Below are positions 26,488-35,206 of a DNA stretch of 64,000 nucleotides, piece after piece. Each line of letters begins with the position of its first letter. The first letter of the stretch is position 1. The DNA is from Haloterrigena turkmenica DSM 5511. GTDB taxonomy: Archaea; Halobacteriota; Halobacteria; Halobacteriales; Natrialbaceae. Below the pieces are notes generated by a model. The model made no database searches. It was not told the origin of the DNA and saw only the letters and a list, made by a program, of their open reading frames with translations. The stretch covers positions 2,170,001 through 2,234,000 of the forward strand of contig NC_013743.1 of NCBI RefSeq assembly GCF_000025325.1. Reading direction: 5' to 3'. The position numbers and the translations under genes were made by a program.

Positions 26488-27600
26488 ATGGAGACGACCC
26501 ACCGCGTCTTCGTCGGTGACTCCCGGGATCTCGCCGCGATCGACGACGACTCCGTCGAGCTCGTCGTCACCTCTCCGCCCTACCCCATGATCGAGATGTG
26601 GGACGACCTCTTTACCCGCCTCGATCCGGCCGTCGGCGACGCGCTCGAAGCCGGCGACGGCCGCCGTGCCTTCGACGCGATGCACGCCCAGCTCGACCGC
26701 GTCTGGGACGAACTCGAGCGCGTGCTGGTCGACGGCGGCATCGCCTGTATCAACGTCGGCGACGCGACCCGATCGGTCGACGACAGCTTCCGGGTCTACG
26801 CCAATCACGCGCGCGTGCTCGAGGCCTTCGAGTCGCGGGGGTTCGATCCGCTGCCGGACATCCTCTGGCGCAAGCCGGCCAACAGCGCCGCGAAGTTCAT
26901 GGGCAGCGGGATGATCCCGCCCAACGCCTACGTGACCCTCGAACACGAGTACGTGCTGGTCTTCCGCAAGGGCGGGGAGAGCCGCTCGTTCGAACCGGGC
27001 GCCGACCGACGATACGAGGCCGCCTACTTCTGGGAGGAGCGCAACCGCTGGTTCTCCGACGTCTGGACCGACGTTCGCGGCGAACTGCAGGCGCTTTCGG
27101 ACGAGCACGACGACCTCCGCGATCGGTCGGCCGCCTACCCTCTCGAGATCCCCTATCGACTGATCTGCATGTACTCCGCCTACGGCGACACCGTCCTCGA
27201 TCCCTTCTGGGGGACCGGGACGACCACGCTCGCGGCGATGTACGCCGGTCGCAACTCCGTCGGCTCGGAACTCGAGTCGTCGTTCCTCGAGGTGTTCGAC
27301 GACCGACTCGGCGACGTACCGGCGCTCTCGCGATCGGTCGGCCGACGGCGGCTCGAGCGCCACCGGGAGTTCGTCGCTCGCCGTCGCGAGGAGGGGAAGT
27401 CCTTCGAGTACCGGGCCGCGAACTACGAGACACCGGTCGTCACGAAGATGGAGCGGAACCTCCAGCTTCGAGAGGTGACCGCCGTCGACGTACTCGCGGA
27501 CGCAGACATGAGCGAGGGTCCCGCTGACGACGAGACCGCTGCGGACGCGGACGCCGTGCACAGGTACCGAGCCGAACACGTACCGCTGACTCTCGAGTAA
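26488..27600 (+). CDS. Orphan beta-class DNA methyltransferase (N4-cytosine/N6-adenine), possibly the CTAG enzyme Zim
   Basis: The 370-residue protein has catalytic motif IV as SPPY at residues 29-32 (VVTSPPYPMIEMWDD) and motif I late, as LDPFWGTGTTTLAAM near 237. This IV-before-I order defines the beta class. No restriction endonuclease gene is adjacent, so it is an orphan. Haloarchaea widely carry a CTAG-specific orphan N4-cytosine methyltransferase (Zim) of similar length, and this gene is a good candidate, but target specificity cannot be read from sequence. The C-terminal ~50 residues are acidic and probably disordered. Confidence 0.87.
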   Translation: METTHRVFVGDSRDLAAIDDDSVELVVTSPPYPMIEMWDDLFTRLDPAVGDALEAGDGRRAFDAMHAQLDRVWDELERVLVDGGIACINVGDATRSVDDSFRVYANHARVLEAFESRGFDPLPDILWRKPANSAAKFMGSGMIPPNAYVTLEHEYVLVFRKGGESRSFEPGADRRYEAAYFWEERNRWFSDVWTDVRGELQALSDEHDDLRDRSAAYPLEIPYRLICMYSAYGDTVLDPFWGTGTTTLAAMYAGRNSVGSELESSFLEVFDDRLGDVPALSRSVGRRRLERHREFVARRREEGKSFEYRAANYETPVVTKMERNLQLREVTAVDVLADADMSEGPADDETAADADAVHRYRAEHVPLTLE

Positions 27601-27680
27601 CGCGTTCGATGGACGTTGTCACGTCCGGTGGGAACTAGCACGTCGATGGACATTTGGGCCGCTGTGTCGAACCGACGGGT

Positions 27681-28010
27681 ATGACGCTCGACGAATATTC
27701 CGATGCGGTCGACGCGCTCGAACCGGCCGACGGCGAGGTCGAAACGGCGGAACTGGTCGTCAGCGACGACGTGCTCGTCAAGGCGTTCGCGCTCGGCCCG
27801 GACGCCGAACTCGAGGCCCACGACCACCCGGAGAGTACGAACGTCTTCCACGTCCTCGAGGGAACGGTCACGGTGGTACAGGACGGCGAGAGCGAGACGA
27901 TCGACGCGCCGGGCGTCGTCAGCCACGAGCGCGGCGTCGTCCACGGCGCGCGAAACGAGACCGACGAGCGGGTCGTGTTCACGGCCAGCCTCTGTCCGCT
28001 CCCGTCCTGA
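27681..28010 (+). CDS. Single-domain cupin protein
   Basis: The 109-residue protein has one cupin barrel. Motif 1 is AHDHPESTNVFHVLEGTV, with two His and a Glu-like position; motif 2 is weaker, around VVSHERGVVHGARNET, which supplies a third His. The metal site therefore looks intact (His-x-His, with a further His). Many such small cupins are sensors or isomerases of unknown substrate. The start ATG at 27681 is chosen because the nine codons upstream are not cupin-like. It is followed after 69 nt by the large sensor-regulator gene; a functional link is possible but unproven. Confidence 0.83.
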   Translation: MTLDEYSDAVDALEPADGEVETAELVVSDDVLVKAFALGPDAELEAHDHPESTNVFHVLEGTVTVVQDGESETIDAPGVVSHERGVVHGARNETDERVVFTASLCPLPS

Positions 28011-28048
28011 CCGTCGGCGTTCGTCGGCCGGACCTGTCCGCCCCACGA

Positions 28049-28057
28049 GTTTTTATT
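28049..28057 (+). promoter_or_regulatory. TATA-like box for the large HTH_10 sensor gene
   Basis: The GTTTTTATT block is centred about 27 nt before the ATG at 28080, the usual leaderless geometry. Confidence 0.6.
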
Positions 28058-28079
28058 CGCGCCGCTCCCATCGACAGCT

Positions 28080-31000
28080 ATGAATCGCGGCCTCGAGGTT
28101 CCCGAATCGACCCCGATACGAGCCCTCGCGGTCGGGACGTCGACGTGGTTGCAACGGGCGACGGCGGAGCTCGACGCCGACGACGAGATCACGATTCGCG
28201 GGCCGCTCGATCCGGCGACCGAACTCGAAGACGCCGCCCTCAACGAGACGGACTGCCTGCTCACCGACGACCGGGCGGTCCTCGAGCGCGTCGACGGGGA
28301 GTGTCCGATCGTCTACGCGCTCGAACCCGCCGAGGACGAGTCGATCGATCGGCTCCGCGCCGACGGGGCGACGGACGTGATTCTCAAAGCCGCGGCCGAC
28401 CGATCGTCGCTGCTCGCCCACCGTCTGCGACGAACCGCCGAGTTCGCCGTCAGTCACACGGCCGGACGTCAGGAAACGCGATTGCGAGCGCTGCTCGAGC
28501 ACTCCTCGGACGTGGTGCTCGTCGTCGACGACGACGGCACGGTCTCGGCCGTCGGTCCGTCGGCGGAAGGGATCGCCGGCTACGAGCCCGACGCGCTGGT
28601 CGGTTCCCACTATCTGGACTTCGTCCACCCGGACGACGTCGCGTCGATCCGAACGGCGTTCGACGACCTGTGTACCAGCGAGCCGGGGACGACGACGACC
28701 GTCGAGTACCGCTGTCAGCACGCCGACGACGCGTGGTACGTCCACGAGGCCGTGCTCACGAATCGGCTGGCCGCCGAGAAACGCGCCGGTGGCGAGTCAG
28801 GCGCCGAGATAGACGGTGTCGTCGCGTCGATCCGAGACGTGACGGCCGTCCACCGAGTCGAGCGCGAACTCGAGCGCTCGCTCGAACGGATCAGCGACGC
28901 GTTCTACGCGCTCGATTCGGAGTGGCGGTTCACGTACGTCAACGACCGGGCGGGCTCCCTCCTCGGCGTCGATCCCGCCACGGTGATCGGTCGCCCCATC
29001 CTCGAGCTGTTTCCGGAGCTCCGAGAGACGCCGTTCCGGACGGCCGCGGTCGAGGCGATGGAAACCCAGGAGCCCACGTCGGTCGAACACTATTACGAAC
29101 CGACCGACCGCTGGTACGACGTCCGCCTCTATCCGTCGCCGTCCGGACTCTCGGTGTACTTCCAGGACGTGACCGACCGGGTCGAGCGCGAACGGAAACT
29201 GCAGGACCGGACGGAACAGCTGGAGACGATCATCCGGAACGTCCCCGTCGTCCTCTTCGAACTCGACGCCGACGGGACGATCACGCTGGCGGAGGGGCGC
29301 GCGTTCGAGCGCAGCGAGGCGATCGCCGACGATATCGTCGGCGAGTCGGCGTTCGACGTCTTCGACGACCATCCCGCGATCCGCGCCGACCTCAGAGCGG
29401 CCCTCGAGGGCGTGTCGACCCACTCCTCGATCGAACTCGACGACCGAGTTCTCGAACAGTGGTGCCGGCCGATCGTCGAGGACGGCGGGGTCGACCGCGT
29501 GATCGGCATCGCCGCCGACGTCACCGAACGCGCCCAGTATCAGACGGCGTTGAACGCCCTCCACGAGGCGACGAGCCACCTGCTGACCGTCGAATCGGAG
29601 CAGGCCGCCTGCGAGTACGTGGTCGACGTCGCGAACGACGTTCTCGACCTCGAGACGGTCGTCTATCGGTTCGACGAGCGAGAAAACGAACTCGTGCCGA
29701 CGGCCTACTCGTCCGGCCTCGAGTCGACGGTCGGATCGCCGCCGAGACTCCGGCCCGGCGAGAGCCTCGCCTGGCGGGCGTTCGTCGACGACAGCCCGGC
29801 CCGGTTCGACGACGTCAGGGACGCTCCGCAGGTGTTCGACCCGACTACGGACGCTCGCAGCGGTCTCTACGTCCCGATCGGCGAACACGGCGTCCTCGTG
29901 GCTCTCGATCCCGAACCGGGGCGCTACGACGAGGAGACGTTCGAACTCGCCACACTGTTCGCCAGAACGGCCGAGGCGGCGCTCGATCGCATCACCCGGA
30001 CGCGCCGGCTCCACGGCCACGAATGGGAGCTCAAGCGCCAGAACGAACACCTCGGGCGACTCAACGAGGCCAGCCAGGTTCGCCAGGATCTCGAGCAGTT
30101 GCTCCTGATGGCCAACTCCCGCGCCGAGATCGAACGCGGCATCTGCGAGCGCCTCGCCGACCTCGAGTGCTGTTCGTTCGCCTGGATCGGCGAACCCGAT
30201 CCGGGCGGGAATCAGCTGTTACCTCGCCGACAGGCGGGCCACGAGCGGGAGTATCTCGACGCGGTCTCGGTGACGACCGTCGACGACTCCGCGACCGAAC
30301 CGGCGGGTCGAACGGCGCGGACGCGGTCGCCGGTCCTCGTCGAGAACGTCGCCGATTCGATCCGCGAAGGGACTTGGCGCGGCGACGCCCTCTCCAGGAG
30401 CTTCCAATCGGTCTACGCCGTGCCGCTCGTCTACGACGACTTCCTCTATGGGGTCCTGACGCTGTACAGCGACGACCGAGACGCGTTCGACGAACCGCTC
30501 CGGTCCATGCTCGCCGAACTCGGCGAAACCATCGGCTACTCGATCGACGCCGTCAAACGAAAGTCCCCGCTGGACGGCGAGAGCGTCCCCGTAGTCGAAC
30601 TCGAACTCGCTCTCGAGGGACCGAATCCGCTGGGTCGGCTCGCCGATCGACTGGACGCGCGCGCCGAATTCGAGGGCGGGGCGATCCGCGACGACGGGAC
30701 GCCGACGGTGTTCGCGGTCGTCGACGAGACGGATGACGTCGATCCGGCCGCCCTCGCCGAACTTGAGGGAATCGGCGACGTCTCCGTGATCGCCGACACC
30801 GACTCGGAGACGCTGTTGCAACTCCAGTACACGGGTCCGTTTCTCGGCGCCGCCGTCGACGCCCACGGCGGGACGCTGCGGTCGCTAGTCGCCGACGATA
30901 CCGGGACGCGAGCGATCGTGGAGGTTCCGGAAACGGTCGAAGTCAGAAACGTGCTGTCGCAACTCAATCGCCGCGAGTTCGCGGTCTCGCTCGTCGCCCG

Positions 31001-31259
31001 CCGCGAGGGTTCGACGCGGACGCGGTCGATGATCGACGCCGCCGCCCGTAACGCCTTACTCGAGCAGCTGACCGATAGACAACGCGAGGTCGTCCAGACG
31101 GCCTACCACGGCGGCTTCTTCGAGTGGCCCCGGGAAACGACCGGGGAATCGATCGCCGACTCGCTTGGGATCTCCTCCCCCGCCTTCCAGAAACACGTCC
31201 GAGCCACCGAGAGAAAGCTCTTCACCGCGTTGTTCGACGGTCGCTCGGTAGATGGTTAA
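28080..31259 (+). CDS. PAS/GAF sensor-regulator with Bat-type HTH_10 output
   Basis: The 1059-residue protein is a modular one-component regulator. Residues ~12-125 look like a degenerate receiver domain. Three PAS domains follow at about 135-260 (LLEHSSDVVLVVDDDG), 262-370 (ISDAFYALDSEWRFTYVND) and 375-485 (NVPVVLFELDADGTIT), then two GAF-like domains at about 490-640 and 660-830. The C-terminus (~995-1050) has LTDRQREVVQTAYHGGFFEW and SIADSLGISSPAFQKHVR, the HTH_10 bacterioopsin-activator DNA-binding domain. It should sense a small ligand, redox state or light via PAS/GAF and control transcription directly. No histidine-kinase core is present. Confidence 0.92.
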   Translation: MNRGLEVPESTPIRALAVGTSTWLQRATAELDADDEITIRGPLDPATELEDAALNETDCLLTDDRAVLERVDGECPIVYALEPAEDESIDRLRADGATDVILKAAADRSSLLAHRLRRTAEFAVSHTAGRQETRLRALLEHSSDVVLVVDDDGTVSAVGPSAEGIAGYEPDALVGSHYLDFVHPDDVASIRTAFDDLCTSEPGTTTTVEYRCQHADDAWYVHEAVLTNRLAAEKRAGGESGAEIDGVVASIRDVTAVHRVERELERSLERISDAFYALDSEWRFTYVNDRAGSLLGVDPATVIGRPILELFPELRETPFRTAAVEAMETQEPTSVEHYYEPTDRWYDVRLYPSPSGLSVYFQDVTDRVERERKLQDRTEQLETIIRNVPVVLFELDADGTITLAEGRAFERSEAIADDIVGESAFDVFDDHPAIRADLRAALEGVSTHSSIELDDRVLEQWCRPIVEDGGVDRVIGIAADVTERAQYQTALNALHEATSHLLTVESEQAACEYVVDVANDVLDLETVVYRFDERENELVPTAYSSGLESTVGSPPRLRPGESLAWRAFVDDSPARFDDVRDAPQVFDPTTDARSGLYVPIGEHGVLVALDPEPGRYDEETFELATLFARTAEAALDRITRTRRLHGHEWELKRQNEHLGRLNEASQVRQDLEQLLLMANSRAEIERGICERLADLECCSFAWIGEPDPGGNQLLPRRQAGHEREYLDAVSVTTVDDSATEPAGRTARTRSPVLVENVADSIREGTWRGDALSRSFQSVYAVPLVYDDFLYGVLTLYSDDRDAFDEPLRSMLAELGETIGYSIDAVKRKSPLDGESVPVVELELALEGPNPLGRLADRLDARAEFEGGAIRDDGTPTVFAVVDETDDVDPAALAELEGIGDVSVIADTDSETLLQLQYTGPFLGAAVDAHGGTLRSLVADDTGTRAIVEVPETVEVRNVLSQLNRREFAVSLVARREGSTRTRSMIDAAARNALLEQLTDRQREVVQTAYHGGFFEWPRETTGESIADSLGISSPAFQKHVRATERKLFTALFDGRSVDG

Positions 31260-31372
31260 CTGTATAACCCGATCCTATTCGGCAGGTTATACAGATAACG
31301 ATCAGATTCTTTACGACGACCGGTGAAGGACGGCTGTCTTCCCACAGACCGCACTGGGGGTGCGCGTAATCA

Positions 31373-31672
31373 ATGACTGAGATGACTACACGATCACCGT
31401 CCGCACAAGCGGAAGCGGAGTACGTTGCGCAGTACGATCGACTCGATAACGAACCACTGAGCGTCGCTATCGTCAACGCGGTCGCGACGTTCGGCAACGA
31501 ATCGGTAACGGAACTCGAACCGCTTCACTACACGATCAACACCGACGCGCTCGAGCGACTGTTCGAACCGCGTACGGACGGCGTTCGATCGGGGGGATCC
31601 GTCTCCTTCGAGTACCTCGACTATCTCGTCACCGTCACCGCCGACGGTGAGATCCGCGTCGAAGCGGCCTAA
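31373..31672 (+). CDS. HalOD1 output-domain protein
   Basis: The 99-residue protein fits the haloarchaeal HalOD1 output domain. It has SVAIVNAVATFGNESVTELEPLHYTINTDALERLF, then SVSFEYLDYLVTVTADGEI, the strand pair typical of that family. HalOD1 modules are usually single small proteins and are proposed to be output parts of signalling pathways; a mechanism is not established. It starts 113 nt downstream of the HTH_10 sensor gene on the same strand, and another HalOD1 gene is convergent to it. A second ATG lies nine bases into the gene. Confidence 0.85.
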   Translation: MTEMTTRSPSAQAEAEYVAQYDRLDNEPLSVAIVNAVATFGNESVTELEPLHYTINTDALERLFEPRTDGVRSGGSVSFEYLDYLVTVTADGEIRVEAA

Positions 31673-31894
31673 ATCGACGCCCGCTGACCGGTTCTCCGTC
31701 TCCTCTCTGCGACCTCGAGCAGTGCCTACTGGGCGGTCGCGTCGCTACTCGTTTCGAGTCGATAGCCGTGACTGATTCCCGTGAGTACGGCTCCCGGTCG
31801 CTGCCGCTCTCTCGAGCGAGCACGAGACCGCCTCGAGTACACGACGTTCCGCTTCGAGCGCTCGTCGGGTCGGCAGTGCCGACCGCTCTCGATC

Positions 31895-32176
31895 TCAGTC
31901 GCCGTGCGACTCCTCCGGCGATTCGCCGTTCGCGTCGGTAAGTTGGTTCGCCGCCGTAATATCGACCGCTCCGGAGCCGTCGACGCGGACGCGATGGCTC
32001 CGATACGGGAAGGAAATCGAGAGCGCCGCCTCGCTCGAGTCGACCAGCCGCTCGAGCGCGTCGGGATCGACGACGGCGTAAAGCGGCGGCTCGAGGTCGG
32101 CCGGATCGACGCCCTCGATTTCGGCGATCTGCGTTACGATACTGTGACTCGGTTGTGATGAGACCCCCGTCCCCAT
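31895..32176 (-). CDS. HalOD1 output-domain protein
   Basis: The 93-residue protein starts MGTGVSSQPSHSIVTQIAEI and shows ADLEPPLYAVVDPDALERLV followed by ISFPYRSHRVRVDGSGAVDI, the HalOD1 pattern. Its relative at 31373-31672 is convergent with it; the two proteins share DALERL and the hydrophobic strand order but are diverged. The ATG at 32176 is chosen because the domain begins soon after, and the upstream residues are of a different composition. It is one of three HalOD1 genes in the window, all close to an HTH_10 regulator. Confidence 0.8.
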   Translation of the reverse strand: MGTGVSSQPSHSIVTQIAEIEGVDPADLEPPLYAVVDPDALERLVDSSEAALSISFPYRSHRVRVDGSGAVDITAANQLTDANGESPEESHGD

Positions 32177-32307
32177 ACCCCGGCATGCTATGGTATGTCG
32201 TATAAAACTGATGATGACGCACTCCGAAACGAAGTCCGCTTGCAACGCCCTCGTTCTCGCTCGCCGCTTCTCAGTCTGAATCCGCGATATCGGTGAAAAC
32301 GGCGGCA

Positions 32308-32461
32308 GAGGGCTCTGAACCTCCGGAAGCGCTTCGCGCTTCCGTGCCTTCGATCGTTCGCTCCGCTCACTCTCGAGGACCTACGGGTTCGGAGCGACCC
32401 GGGCATGCTTCTCAGCGTTATCACTCGTCTTCGACTCGTGATGTCTGTGAGAAGCATGCCC
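32308..32461. repeat. Palindromic region holding partial copies of the tRNA-Met 3' end
   Basis: Just beyond the 3' end of tRNA-Met there are two partial copies of its T-arm/acceptor end. GAGGGCTCTGAACC at 32308-32321 is a direct copy, in the same orientation as 32465-32478. GGGTTCGGAGC at 32385-32395 plus CCCGGGCATGCTTCTCA at 32398-32414 is an inverted copy that includes 3' flank. The inverted copy and the tRNA end form the arms of a hairpin (GGGCATGCTTCTCA with TGAGAAGCATGCCC). A separate 7-bp hairpin, GGAAGCG-CTTCG-CGCTTCC, lies at 32325-32343. Confidence 0.65.
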
Positions 32462-32608
32462 GGGGAGGGCTCCGAACCCTCGATCTCCGCATGTCCCAGG
32501 TCCGAGGCTCGGCGGTCCTCGTGGGGGACACGGAGGCTTCCAAGGCGTACCGCACCGAATCTCTGAACCCTATGAGTGCGGCGCTATGTCCAGCTAAGCC
32601 ACCCGGGC
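32457..32608 (-). tRNA. Elongator tRNA-Met (CAU) with a 78-nt intron
   Basis: On the minus strand the 5' exon (32608-32571) has acceptor GCCCGGG, D-arm, and anticodon loop CUCAUA, with anticodon CAU. The 3' exon (32492-32457) completes the anticodon stem with UGCGG, has a T-arm GAGGG-UUCGGAG-CCCUC and closes the acceptor with CCCGGGC plus discriminator A. The intron lies after position 37, the canonical archaeal site. Haloarchaeal elongator tRNA-Met is known to be split by such an intron, which the splicing endonuclease removes. No CCA is encoded. Confidence 0.95.
32493..32570 (-). other. Intron of tRNA-Met
   Basis: The 78-nt segment interrupts the anticodon loop between nucleotides 37 and 38. 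Its start (GGGTTCAGAG) and end (CCTGGGAC) can pair partly with the exon borders to give the bulge-helix-bulge required by the archaeal splicing endonuclease. The exact fold was not computed. Confidence 0.85.
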
Positions 32609-32678
32609 TCACTCTCTGGTAGTGTGCTGTGTTTCTTTAACCTTCTCATTCCAGTCCGCCCTGTAACGCCGACCCACG

Positions 32679-32687
32679 GATTTATGA
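32679..32687 (+). promoter_or_regulatory. TATA-like box for the 32712 gene
   Basis: GATTTATGA is centred about 29 nt before the ATG at 32712, consistent with a leaderless transcript. Confidence 0.5.
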
Positions 32688-32711
32688 CACGGCCTTCCCA
32701 ACTACCCGCGC

Positions 32712-33959
32712 ATGAGCGTTCCGGGAATCGTCCAATCTACTCTCAACGGCGACGAAATCGCGGCTCGAGTCTCTCTGGGCGGCGAAGACGAACTCTTCAT
32801 AACGTCCTCGAGTACCCTCGTCTACCGCTCCGACGGCATCTTGAGCGACGAATCGGTCGAGGAATACCCCCACGAGGCCGACCGGCTGACCCTCTCGGAG
32901 GGCCGGCGCAAGACGAAGTTCACCCTCGAGTACCCTCTCGAGGGAACGAAGGAGTTCACCGTTCCGTCGGACAAGACCGATGCAGTCCTGCATCCCGTCC
33001 TGGCCGGCGTGTTGAACGGCAACGGGATCACCGATCCCGGCGAGACGGTCGTCAAGACCTACCGCTTCAGCGAGCTGACGCTGATCATCACCAGCGACCG
33101 TCTGGTCAAACACATCGGCGGGGCGGTCTGGGACGGCGACTACGAAGGATACCACTTCGACGACGTGACGAAGCTCGCGTTCGAAGACGGGAGCGTCGCC
33201 ACCCAGATCGTGCTCACGGTCGCCGGCCGCCCGGAGCGGATCAAAGCACCCAACGAGGAGGCGAACGATCTCCGTGAGCGCCTCAAACGCGCCCTCTTCG
33301 AGTACCACGGTGTGACGTCGCTCGCGGAACTCAACGAGACGGTCGGCGGCGACGAGGACGGCGACGACCGGGGCGACGGCGCGGTCGACTTCGGCGACGG
33401 CGTCGATCCGCTCGACGCCAACCCGCCCGAACCGGACGACCGGGAGACGGTCGCGGCGACCGAGACGGCAGCCGACTCGGAGGAATCCCAGTCGCAGTCG
33501 GCCGATCCGCTCGCGGCCGCTGGCGACCCGCAGCAGTCACAGCGCACTCAGCAGCAGTCCGCCCAACAGCAGTCCACCCAGCGGCAGTCAGCCCAGCAGT
33601 CGACGCGCGCCGCCGCGACGCAGGGCGAGTCCTCGTCGGACTCGAGTACGAACTACGCTGGCACCGCGACCGACGACGTCGAGACGGCCTTCGACGGCGC
33701 GTCGGACGCACCGGTCGGCGACGAACCGGAGTCCGAATCGACGTGGGACGACAGCGGGCTCGTCGCCGATGCAGCGGCCGAATCCGCGTCCGCAGCGTCC
33801 GCCACAGCCGCCGAGACAGATGCCGCCGACTACGATCCGGCCGAACTCGCCGAACGGATCGACTCGCTCGAGGCGGCCGTCGAGAAACAGTCCGAACTCA
33901 TCGAACGGCAACAGGAGACGATCGAACAGCTGATCGCCGAACTCCGGCAGGGTCGCTGA
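32712..33959 (+). CDS. Haloarchaeal protein with N-terminal PH-like domain, Gln-rich linker and coiled-coil tail
   Basis: The 415-residue protein has an ordered N-terminal part (~1-200) in which similar strand patterns occur twice: DELFITSSSTLVYRSDG and LTLIITSDRLVKHIGGAVW. This resembles PH/GRAM-type domains and is conserved in haloarchaea (DUF7115-like, from memory). A disordered linker follows, with a Gln/Ser tract at about 275-300 (repeated QQS units). The tail (~375-413, LAERIDSLEAAVEKQSELIE) is a coiled coil. The layout suggests an oligomeric scaffold or membrane-surface adaptor; no catalytic residues are visible. Confidence 0.75.
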   Translation: MSVPGIVQSTLNGDEIAARVSLGGEDELFITSSSTLVYRSDGILSDESVEEYPHEADRLTLSEGRRKTKFTLEYPLEGTKEFTVPSDKTDAVLHPVLAGVLNGNGITDPGETVVKTYRFSELTLIITSDRLVKHIGGAVWDGDYEGYHFDDVTKLAFEDGSVATQIVLTVAGRPERIKAPNEEANDLRERLKRALFEYHGVTSLAELNETVGGDEDGDDRGDGAVDFGDGVDPLDANPPEPDDRETVAATETAADSEESQSQSADPLAAAGDPQQSQRTQQQSAQQQSTQRQSAQQSTRAAATQGESSSDSSTNYAGTATDDVETAFDGASDAPVGDEPESESTWDDSGLVADAAAESASAASATAAETDAADYDPAELAERIDSLEAAVEKQSELIERQQETIEQLIAELRQGR

Positions 33960-33963
33960 GCCC

Positions 33964-34359
33964 TCAGTCCCGCCCCGTCACTTTCCGAATACACGACGAG
34001 CCGAACGGTCCCAGTTCGCCCGCGTCGAGGTCGATGAAGTAGCCCGTCGACAGCCCAGACCCGCAGCGCTGGCAGGAAAACTCCCCTTCCTTCGTGATCA
34101 CGTCCTGATCGAAGCTGACGTACTGGCGGCTCTTCGGGCGGACGATGCCGTCCTCGCGCTCGATGATCCCACGTAACTCCGCCTCGTCGAGGATCGTCCG
34201 CGTCACCGTGGGGTCGCTGGTCACCATCTCGATCCGGTCGACGACGTCGGCCAGCGCGAGCGATTCGTGCTCGAGTCGCTCGAGCAACGCCAGTCCGCGT
34301 TCGACGCGGTCGTCGCTGGCGTCGGCGGACGTCTCGACCCGACGGTCCTCCCGATCCAT
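33964..34359 (-). CDS. Small winged-helix-like protein with C-terminal zinc site (DUF5830-like)
   Basis: The 131-residue protein has a helical N-terminal half (RGLALLERLEHESLALADVVDRIEM and VTRTILDEAELRGIIERED) that reads like a MarR-type winged helix. The C-terminal part has CQRCGSGLSTGYFIDL and a late Cys in GPFGSSCIRKV, giving a possible metal site. It resembles the haloarchaeal DUF5830 family from memory. The ATG at 34359 fits the family; 23 further upstream codons are Arg/His-rich and atypical. It converges with the 32712 gene, leaving only 4 nt between stop codons. A DNA-binding role is likely but unproven. Confidence 0.75.
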   Translation of the reverse strand: MDREDRRVETSADASDDRVERGLALLERLEHESLALADVVDRIEMVTSDPTVTRTILDEAELRGIIEREDGIVRPKSRQYVSFDQDVITKEGEFSCQRCGSGLSTGYFIDLDAGELGPFGSSCIRKVTGRD

Positions 34360-34451
34360 CGGTGAGTTGTGGTCTCTCCGACCGAATAAACGTTCTGTCC
34401 CGGCCGCCGAGAGACACAAAAGTTTCAACGGTCGGTGGGAAACTGCGATCG

Positions 34452-35204
34452 ATGTCGTCCCTCTCGGTGCGAACGCGCGCGGTCACCGCCGCGGTCGCGA
34501 TCGGTGCGATCCTCGGTGCGGGCGCGCTCGTCTCGCCGTCGGCGCTGCTCGCGACCGTCGAGTCGGTGTCGACCGATCCCATTCTCTTCGGTCTCGTCGT
34601 GACCGGCCTCTACCTCGGGCGGCCGCTGCTGGCCCTGCCGACGACGCCGCTGGCCGTCGTCGTCGGCTACGGCTACGGCGTCGCTGTCGGCGTTCCGGTG
34701 GCGCTGGTCGGCGTCGTGGTGACGGTCGTCCCCGTCTTTCTCGCCGTCCGCTGGGTCGCCGCCGGCCCGCCCGACGACGAGGCCGGCGTTCGGTCTGCAT
34801 CGGTCTCCGAATCGGCTCCCGGTCCGTTCGATTCGATCCTCGAGCGAGCCGGAGCCGCCGTCGGACGGTACTACGAAACGGCCGGCCCGATCCGCGGCGT
34901 CGTCGCCTCACGGCTGGCGCCGATCCCGTCGGACGTGGCGACCTGTGCGGCGGCGGTCAGCGGCGTGCGGCTCCGCCACCTCGTGATCGGGACGGCGATC
35001 GGCGAACTCCCGTGGACGATCGCCGCGGTCGTCGTCGGCGCGTCGGCGGCGACGATCAGAACCGGTGGGGTCGGCGACCTCGGAGCGGCGCTCACGCTCG
35101 CCTGTTTGGTGGCCGCGATCGCCCTGCTGGCGGCGCCAGCGTATCGGCTCGTTCGGGATCGAGGGGAACAAAGTCGAACGACCGGGCGGCCGGCGGACAG
35201 GTGA
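34452..35204 (+). CDS. VTT-domain (SNARE-associated/TVP38-DedA) membrane protein
   Basis: The 250-residue protein has about six membrane segments. Between them is the VTT signature: LLALPTTPLAVVVGYGYGVAVGVPVALVG, a long loop, and later RGVVASRLAPIPSDVATCAAAVSGVRLRHLVIGTAIGELPW. The re-entrant pair and the Arg/Pro in SRLAPIPSD are characteristic. DedA/TVP38 proteins are implicated in lipid flipping and membrane homeostasis. The ATG at 34452 gives a short hydrophobic N-terminus as in relatives. It converges with the HalX response regulator gene, with a 2-nt gap. Confidence 0.85.
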   Translation: MSSLSVRTRAVTAAVAIGAILGAGALVSPSALLATVESVSTDPILFGLVVTGLYLGRPLLALPTTPLAVVVGYGYGVAVGVPVALVGVVVTVVPVFLAVRWVAAGPPDDEAGVRSASVSESAPGPFDSILERAGAAVGRYYETAGPIRGVVASRLAPIPSDVATCAAAVSGVRLRHLVIGTAIGELPWTIAAVVVGASAATIRTGGVGDLGAALTLACLVAAIALLAAPAYRLVRDRGEQSRTTGRPADR

Positions 35205-35206
35205 GA

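Noticed and set aside
33540-33600. Tandem CAGCAGTC-like DNA repeats considered as a CRISPR or microsatellite array
   Set aside because: They are short, imperfect and in frame within a coding Gln/Ser tract. No spacers or cas genes occur in the window.
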